The notes under the pieces: model-generated
What the model saw: the letters and a program-made list of their open reading frames with translations, nothing else
The model's database searches: none
Told to the model about the DNA's origin: nothing
Shown: in pieces, positions 57,596-64,000 of the stretch
Layout: every line of letters begins with the position of its first letter
How positions within the stretch are numbered: the first letter of the stretch is position 1
Program-made: the position numbers and the translations under genes
Source: Ovis canadensis
Taxonomy: Eukaryota > Chordata > Mammalia > Artiodactyla > Bovidae
Direction of reading: 5' to 3'
Assembly (NCBI RefSeq): GCF_042477335.2
Contig: NC_091255.1
Location: forward strand, 36,124,501 to 36,188,500
Length of the DNA: 64,000 nucleotides

Positions 57596-57600
57596 TACCT
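57490..57600 (+). repeat. Compound (TC)n(AC)n microsatellite
   Basis: About 14 TC units (57527-57555) are followed by about 16 AC units (57561-57593). Just upstream, 'gcatattagaatcacctggg' looks like the start of an MER5A remnant. The array lies in the spacer between two oppositely oriented BovB copies. Confidence 0.9.
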
Positions 57601-57681
57601 GCATGCAATACCTAGAACATGGGGAGAAGCTAGAGCCTTGCTTTTTCAAAGGTCCCCAGTAGTTCTAGAGTGTGAAGCCAA

Positions 57682-59395
57682 TTAGTTCAGCTCAGTTCAG
57701 TTGCTCAGTCGAGTCTGACTCTTTGAAGCTCCATGGACTGCAGCATACCAGGCCTCCCTGTCCATCACCAACTCCCAGAGTTTACTCAAACTTATGTCCA
57801 TGAGTTTGTGATGCCATCCGTGAGTTTGTGATGCCATCCGTGAGTTTGTGAGTCCATGGCGTCAGTGATGCCATCCAACCATCTCATCCTCTGTCATCCC
57901 CTATCCTCCTGCCTTCAGTCTTTCCCAGCATCAGGGTCTTTTCCAGTGAATTGGTTCTTCTCATCAGGTGGCCAAAGTATTGGAGTTTCAGCTTCAACAT
58001 CAGTCCTTCCAATGAATATTCAGGACTGATTTCCTTTAGGATGGACTGGTTGGATCTCCTTGCCGTCCAAGGGACTCTCAAGAGTCTTCTCCAGCACCAC
58101 AGTTCAAAAGCATCAGTTCTTTGGCGCTCAGTTTTCTTTATAATTCAACTCTCACATCCATACATGACTACTGGAAAAAACATAGTTTTGACTAGATGGA
58201 CCTTTGTTGACAAAGTAATGTCTCTGCTTTTTAGTATGCTGTCTAGGTTGGTCATAGCTTTTCTTCCCAGGAGCAAGCATCTTTTAATTTCATGGCTGCA
58301 GTCACCATCTGCAGTGATTTTGGAGCCCAAGAAAATAGAGTCTGCCACTCTTTCCACTGTTTCCCCATCTATTTGCCATGAAGTGATGGGACTGGATGCC
58401 ATGATCTTTGTTTTCTGAATGTTGAGCTTTAAGCCAACTTTTTCACTCTCCTCTTTCACTTTCATCAAGAGGTTCTTTAGCTCTTTGCTTTCTGCCACAA
58501 GGGTATTGTCATCTGCATATCTGAGGTTATTGATATTTCTCCCAGCAATCTTGATTCCAGCTTGTGCTTCTTCCAGCCCAGCGTTTCTCATGATATACTC
58601 TGCATATAAGTTAATTAAGCAGGGTGACAATATACAGGCTTGATGTACTCCTTTTCCTATTTGGAACCAGTCTGTTGTTCCATGTCCAGTTCTAACTGTT
58701 GCTCCTGACCCGCATATAGGTTTCTCAAGAGGCAGGTCAGGTGGTCTGGTATTCCCATCTCTTGAAGAATTTTCTACAGTTTGTTTCCATCCACACAGTC
58801 AAGGCTTTGGCATAGTCAATAAAGCAGAAGTAGATGTTTTTCTGGAATTCTCTTGCTTTTTCGATAATCCAGTGGATTTTGGCAATTTGATCTCTGGTTT
58901 CTCTGCCTTTTCTAAAATCAGCTTGAACATCTGGAAGTTCACGGTTCACATATTGCTGAACCCTGGCTTGGAGAATTTTGAGCATTACTTTGCTAGCTAG
59001 CATATGTTCAGTTCAGTTCAATTCAGTTGCTCAGTCATGTCCGACTCTTTGCGACCCCATGAATTGTAGCACACCAGGCCTCCCTGTCCATCACCAACTC
59101 TCGGAGTTCACTCAGACTCACGTCCATCGAGCCAGTGATGCCATCCAGCCATCTCATCCTCTGTTGTCCCCTTCCCCTCCTGCCCTCAATCCCTCCCAGC
59201 ATCAGAGTCTTTTCCAGTGAGTCAACTCTTCACATGAGGTGGCCAAATTACTGGAGTTTCAGCTTTAGCATCATTCCTTCCAAAGAAATCCCAGGGCTGA
59301 TCTCCTTCAGAATGGACTGGTTGAATTTCCTTGCAGTCCAAGGTGAGTGCAATTGTGCGGTAGTTTGAGCATTCTTTGGCATTGCCTTTCTTCAG
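57682..59395 (-). mobile_element. BovB LINE, antisense, with a nested BovB
   Basis: Antisense BovB. The minus frame at 58145-58630 carries RYADDNTLVAES and the region up to FPVVMYGCES. The RT start is at 58737-59003. At 59005 the copy is broken by another antisense BovB 3' end and resumes at about 59342 with 'gtgagtgcaattgtgcggta', ending near 59395. Near 57797-57850 a 20-base unit (GTGAGTTTGTGATGCCATCC) is tandemly repeated. Confidence 0.92.
59006..59341 (-). mobile_element. BovB LINE 3' end nested in another BovB
   Basis: It starts with TTCAG pentamers at 59008 and ends at 'gaatttccttgcagtccaag'. Outer BovB sequence on both sides is contiguous in the family order ('actttgctagc' before, 'agtgcaattgtgcgg' after). 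Both are antisense, so a repeat annotator might merge them. Confidence 0.85.
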
Positions 59396-59940
59396 TACTG
59401 AGAGTCATTTGTAAGAGTTGGTCATCTTGAAAGCAGCTCTCCTTTCATGCCATATCCTCTAATATTGCCCTATTTCTCTGCCTCCCCCTTCAAAGAAAAA
59501 AATTATTAAAAACAATTCTCCTCCCTGTTTCTACTTTCTTAACTTCTTCTAATTTTGCAAGTTTAGGAAACCGAGTAAGATGCACACAGGATCTTGCAAT
59601 AAGATGAATGCAAACATTTCACAGGAGACCACATCATTTGGTTCTAGTTCAACCTTCTTCTGATTTCCCACCAAATTTCCCAGAGCTAGGAGAATGTAAC
59701 TGTCGCCTGCTTCAAGGTTCCTTCTGCTTCAGCAGAAATATAGAGAAAACAAAAAAAGGTAACAGAATGGGGAACAATGGATAGAACTAGTGGGGATTTA
59801 GGCATGGAGAAATGCAACAGGTTGATCTTCTAAATTATTCTGGATAAAACAAACATTGGCTTTTGCCCCCTCCCCAAGCTCCATTAAAATGGCAGAAAAA
59901 TGGATTCCACCCCGCTCCCCCGGCCTGTTGCCCCGCAAAC
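59396..59940. other. Unassigned stretch upstream of ALOX15B
   Basis: No repeat or gene recognised. Confidence 0.3.
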
Positions 59941-59941
59941 A

Positions 59942-60029
59942 AGATCTTAAGTTTCCTGATTAGGGATCGAACCCGTGTTCCCTGCATTGGAAGTGCCAAT
60001 CTTAACCACTGGATCGCCAGGGAATTTCT
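59942..60029 (-). mobile_element. CHR-type SINE, antisense
   Basis: 'aagtttcctgattagggatc', reversed B box (AGGGATCGAACCCGTGTTCC), head 'cgccagggaatttc'. It lies about 350 bases upstream of the ALOX15B start codon. Confidence 0.8.
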
Positions 60030-60179
60030 CTGCATAGCTTTTCAAGGCTAAAAAGGCAAAGAAACAAAAAGGTGGACAAATGAACCCCTGAGCTTCACTG
60101 GATCCCAATTCCCTCTGGCCCTGCCCATCACTGAAAGGATCTGTCTCCCAAACCTCAGTCCCTACACGTCCCAGGGCAG

Positions 60180-60385
60180 ACCAGCCGACACAGCGGCTTG
60201 CCTCTCTCCCCGCCTCTCAGCCCCGCCCTCTCTGCGCTGAGCCGAGGGTTGCTTTTTGAGGCTGTGATAGGTCCCACGGGAACTCAGAGTTGCCTGGCCA
60301 GGGTGCGGAGGTGCATGTCCCTAGGGGTGAGCAACTAGGCTCTGCAGTCCGGCCAGCAGGAGAGAGCCAGACTCCGACTGTCTCC
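60180..60385 (+). promoter_or_regulatory. ALOX15B proximal promoter and 5' UTR
   Basis: GC-rich, with an Sp1-type box CCCCGCCC at 60221-60228 and no TATA box. The transcription start cannot be placed from sequence alone. Confidence 0.45.
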
Positions 60386-63300
60386 ATGGCCAAGTTCAGG
60401 GTGAGGGTATCCACCGGAGAGGGCTTCGGGGCCGGTACGTGGGACAAAATGTCTGTCAGCATCGTGGGGACCCGAGGAGAGACCCCCCCACTGCCCCTGG
60501 ACCATCTCGGCAAAGAGTTCAACGCGGGCGCAGTGAGTGCTTGGGCGGTAGGGGTGGGGGCGGAGGAGGGAGCAGGAGGGACGACCCTCTAGGATACTAA
60601 ACGTCTCCTCCCCACAGGAGGAGGACTTCGAGGTGACGCCCCCCCAGGACGTGGGTCAGGTGCTGCTGGTGCGCGTCCACAAGGCGCCGCCAGCGCTACC
60701 CCGGGCCCTCGCGCCCTTGGCCGGGGACGCCTGGTTCTGCCGCTGGCTCCAGCTCACGCCGCACGGGGCCGCGCCGCTCTGCTTCCCCTGCTACCAGTGG
60801 CTGGAGGGCGAGGGGAGCCTGGTGCTGCGGGAGGGGACAGGTGACGGGCACACAGGAAAGGGGAGGGCGGATGTGTTGGGGAAAAGGGCAAGGGAGGATC
60901 GGAAAGATGAACCGGCGTCGCCAAGGCGGAAGGACAGGGGCACAGGGTTGGGGGGGGGGGGTGGGCCGGAAGGGGAGGTTGGGGGGAGGGGGAGGTGGCA
61001 GTCTAGAGTGGGAGAAGCCATCCTTCTGCGGGCAAGGGACCTGGTAAGGGGTGAATCAAGTGGAGGGGGGAGTGGCTGAGGCCAGGGGTCAGGGGGCTTT
61101 CTCTGCCCTCCTCACCTGCTCCACTCCTCCCACAGCGAAGATCTCCTGGGAAGATCACCACCCCACGCTCCAGCAACACCGCAGGGAGGAACTGCAGGCC
61201 AGGCGGGAGACCTACCGGTGAGGAGGGGGCTTCTGTATGGAGAGGGGGTGGAGATAAGCTGCCTGCGCGGACTAGGGTCAGCCCTTTCCCGCCGATGATG
61301 GTGTGGTAGGAAGTCTCCATTTGGTCCTCTGTCCTTTCCAATCACAGCATCACCAGGAACTCCTTAGAAATGCAAATACTCAAAACCTCCTCAGACCACC
61401 CGGTTCAGATTTGGACGGGGAGGGCGGCAATACTGGTGTTTTTTAATGAAACTATGGTTGATATACAATATTGTATTAGTTTTGGGTATACAGCATAGTG
61501 ATTCAGGTTGTTTCTAGATTATATTCCATTATAGTAGTTATTACAGGACTTCCCAGATGGCTCAGATGGTAAAGAATCTGCCCGCAGTGCGGGAAACCCG
61601 GTCCGATCCTGGGTTGGGAAGATCCCCTGAAGAAGGGAAAGGTAACACTCTCTAGTGTTCTTGCCTGGAGAATCCCATGGACAGAGGAGCCTGGCGGGCT
61701 ACAGTCCACAGAGTCGCAGAGTCGGACAAGACAGAATGACTAAGCACACACACACAGGCACACAGGTTCCAGGCATAACTTTTTATGTGATACAGTAACT
61801 CTATGTTGCCAACAATATTATATTAAGGAGACTTTCAGGTGACTCATGCCCACTAAACCTTGAAACCTACTGCTCTCAATGCCTTAATCTTGCTGACATC
61901 TTTCTTCCCCTGGGGCTTTTTCAAACATCAACATGTTGTGTTCTCCTGGAAGTAGGGGCAGAACCAGAAATATGTCACCCCAACCCCCACGAAACTCATC
62001 CTCCAGGGTGGGCAAGGGGTGGGAGGGGGCTCTTTCCCTGCTCTGGTCTCAACATTGTTGGAGGTCAGCTGGGAGAGCTGAGTCCTAAAGGGCCCCCTGG
62101 CAGAAGGTGGAGGGCTGCAGAAGGGACTGGAGCCTCTGGGTTCTCCTGAGGCAGAAAGCCAGAGACCCCACTCAGGAGCAGGTTTTCAAAAGGTCACGAT
62201 CTGGCCAACTGGGCTGTGTCTGAAGCCCAGGCTGCAGGCTTTTGCTTCAGGTCTCTGGGGGCACAGCAGCTGCAGGCTCATTTGGCTGCTGGTGCCTCCA
62301 CGTGCGTTGTGAATTATATCTCTGAGAAAACCGTGAAGCCCAATCTGCCAGCAACAGCCCCAGGTGAGGGAACAGATGGAGAGGGCTGTGTCCATGGAGT
62401 GAAGGAGTGCTTTCTTCCTTTCTTGGCAAAACAAAGACACAGGAGTCAGGAGATGCAGGGGAGGGGATGTGAAAGTTTAGGCAAATTCTTTAATCTTTTT
62501 AATCCTTATTTTCTCCTGTAAGAAGCTAAAAATACCAGTCTGATCTGTGTTTTTAGGAAGAACAAATGAGAAAATGGTTATGAATGCAGCTCGTCAGCTG
62601 CTAAGCTCTGCACAAATGTATAGACTGTTGTTCATAATATCCCTCAGTTACCTCTGCTCCCGGTGGCTACACCTTCAATACTCAGAGCAAGGTCTCAGAT
62701 CCACAGAGTCAGCATCACCTGGGAACTTGTTAGAAATGCAGGGTCTTGGGCCCACCCATCCCAGACCTACTAAATGAGAATCTGCATTTTACCAAGATCC
62801 CTGGGCGAATTAAATTTTTGTGCATTGAAGTTTGAGAAGCAGGGTTTGGCCACCACTTGGTGGGAGTGTACTTTAATTACAAGTTGTTCTTTGAAGGTAC
62901 CTGTTTGAACCCAAGGCAATGATTGAATGAACTAAAGAATGAATAGGGCAGGAATGAAAGGACAACTGCCTGGGGTCGACTCAGCTTTGCAGGGACATGA
63001 TTTTACCATTTCACCCAAAAATCTCAGGCTGTGTTGCTGCTGGACAAAGGGATTTAGAGATGCTTTAGGCCAGACCAGAGGAAATTTCTAGGCTCCCTCA
63101 AGCTACAGAGGCTGAAGCGTCTCTCCATGGGATGCCTGCCAAACACAACTGATGCCTTCACACACTCCCACCTTCAGGACAGTGTCCCCTCTGCAATGCA
63201 TCTCTGTTGGTCGGGAGTCTTGCAAAAACAAAAACAGACTCCAACTAGCAGATAGAAAAAAAAAGGGAACGTGTCAATAGGTCACAGAGATATTCACAGA

Positions 63301-63932
63301 AGTGAGGGCTGGAAGTGTAGCCAAATCTCAGGGGCCAGAAACAAGGTGAGTCTCTTCCCTGTCTCTGGAGCCCCCAAACGCTTCTCTCTCCTGCTTCACT
63401 TTTCTCTCTGCAGAACAGCTTTCTTTGCTCCCAGGCCACATAATGGGAAATAGCTGTAACTAGCAGTCCTGATATTTACATGTTATAACCCAGATACCCA
63501 GAGAGAGAGAGAGATGTCCCCAGGTTCGGCCCCAATCTCCAGCTTCCCAGGAAGGATTCTGATTGGCCCCTCTCTGGCCAGGTGCCCAACCCTGGACCAA
63601 TCAGTGGACCAGGGGAGGAGTCTCCCAGGGAACATGGCAGCTCCCCCTGCAGCCTTGAGGGTGGAGGGGACAGGCAGAGCCCAGAAAGACTCCTGCTTGT
63701 GGAAATGCGCTGGCCCTGATCAGGTCCTTGAAGAGTCTGCCACCCCCTATCCCTTGTCAGTGGGTTCCCTGAGGCTTCTTGCTGACTGCCTTCTGGCTCT
63801 TCCCTCCAGCTGGAAGACTTACCTCCCAGGCTGGCCTCGGTGCCTCGACGAGGAGACTGTAAAAAACCTGAACCTCAACATCAAATACTCTGTGGCCAAG
63901 AACACCACCTTCTACCTACGAGGCAGCTCTGC
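60386..63932 (+). CDS. ALOX15B: Arachidonate 15-lipoxygenase type B, first four exons (partial)
   Basis: A non-haem iron lipoxygenase that inserts O2 at carbon 15 of arachidonate (8-lipoxygenase activity in the mouse orthologue). It acts in cytosol and at membranes of epithelia and macrophages. Exons: 60386-60532, 60618-60840, 61136-61217 and 63810-63932, all with GT/AG borders. They give 575 nt, 191 full codons and a split Ala codon, and the gene runs off the window. Residues 1 to about 118 form the Ca2+-dependent membrane-binding PLAT/C2-like domain (FRVRVSTGEGFGAGTWDKMS near the N-terminus, then FCRWLQLTP and FPCYQWLEGEG). From there the catalytic domain begins (WPRCLDEETVKNLNLNIKYS). The iron ligands and substrate pocket lie beyond the window. 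The ATG context (TCCATGG) and closeness to human ALOX15B support the start. Confidence 0.95.
61546..61755 (+). mobile_element. Bov-tA SINE in ALOX15B intron 3
   Basis: Sense copy with head ACTTCCCAGATGGCTCAGAT and body ending 'gaatgactaagcacac'. It is inserted in an antisense L1 3' UTR fragment. Confidence 0.88.
62430..62620 (+). mobile_element. MIR SINE in ALOX15B intron 3
   Basis: 'aggcaaattctttaatcttt' and 'aacaaatgagaaaatggtta' match the MIR core and 3' part in sense. Confidence 0.55.
62690..62850 (-). mobile_element. MER5A-like DNA transposon remnant
   Basis: 'catcacctgggaacttgtta', 'gaaatgcagggtcttgggcc' and 'tttgagaagcagggtttgg' follow MER5A order as remembered. Confidence 0.6.
63562..63636 (+). 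promoter_or_regulatory. Candidate internal promoter in ALOX15B intron 3
   Basis: Two CCAAT boxes in opposite orientation (ATTGG at 63562-63566, CCAAT at 63597-63601) lie 33-72 bases upstream of an ATG in strong context (AACATGG, 63634). That ATG is in frame with exon 4 and no stop intervenes. The sequence elements are seen; promoter activity is not shown. Confidence 0.3.
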
Positions 63933-64000
63933 GTGAGGACAAACCCCCTCTCCTGTCCATGGATCTCAGATGCCCTAGGACCCCTGCCTTCTGCCCTTCC

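Larger units (their letters stand above)
61218..63809 (+). other. ALOX15B intron 3 with repeats
   Basis: A 2.6-kb intron. It holds an MER5A-like piece (about 61345-61410), an antisense ruminant L1 3' UTR (about 61436-61545), a Bov-tA (61546-61755, +), a MIR (about 62430-62620, +) and an MER5A-like piece (about 62690-62850). The last 300 bases are unique and GC-richer, and stay open in the exon 4 frame. Confidence 0.6.

Overview
The window is nuclear DNA from a ruminant, most likely a bovid. It is densely packed with ruminant-specific retroposons: BovB LINEs, Bov-tA and Bov-A2 SINEs, and tRNA-Glu-derived CHR-type SINEs. Between them lie two multi-exon vertebrate genes, GUCY2D (retinal guanylate cyclase, ROS-GC1) and the 5' part of ALOX15B, both on the + strand. 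This gene order matches the segment known as human 17p13.1 and cattle chromosome 19. The GUCY2D protein is very close to cattle ROS-GC1 as I remember it, but differs at several leader and C-terminal residues and is one residue longer. The source may therefore be a bovid other than Bos taurus, or a different allele.

Layout: 1-26.5 kb is intergenic and consists mainly of nested L1, BovB and SINE copies. 26.5-27.2 kb is the GUCY2D upstream region, with three CRX/OTX-type core sites. 27.1-42.3 kb is GUCY2D, with a non-coding first exon, 18 coding exons (27553-38464) and a probable non-coding last exon ending near an AATAAA at 42247. 42.3-60.2 kb is intergenic, with SINEs, a solo retroviral LTR (48650-49063) and a pair of inverted BovB copies (54.7-59.4 kb). 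60.4 kb to the end holds the first four coding exons of ALOX15B; the gene continues past the window.

The two genes are neighbours but not functionally linked. GUCY2D makes cGMP in photoreceptor outer segments. ALOX15B oxygenates polyunsaturated fatty acids in epithelia and macrophages. I joined the exons by following reading frame and GT/AG boundaries: the GUCY2D exons sum to 3336 nt, an exact 1111-codon frame plus stop.

I see no wholly new biological system. The observations most worth testing are: a possible internal promoter and alternative first exon in ALOX15B intron 3; a stop-free, frame-preserving 87-nt GUCY2D intron; mosaic BovB copies whose shared mutations cannot be explained by simple descent; and a textbook solo LTR with a 5-bp target duplication inside an older BovB fragment. 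Repeat names rest on remembered consensus sequences, not on a database search.
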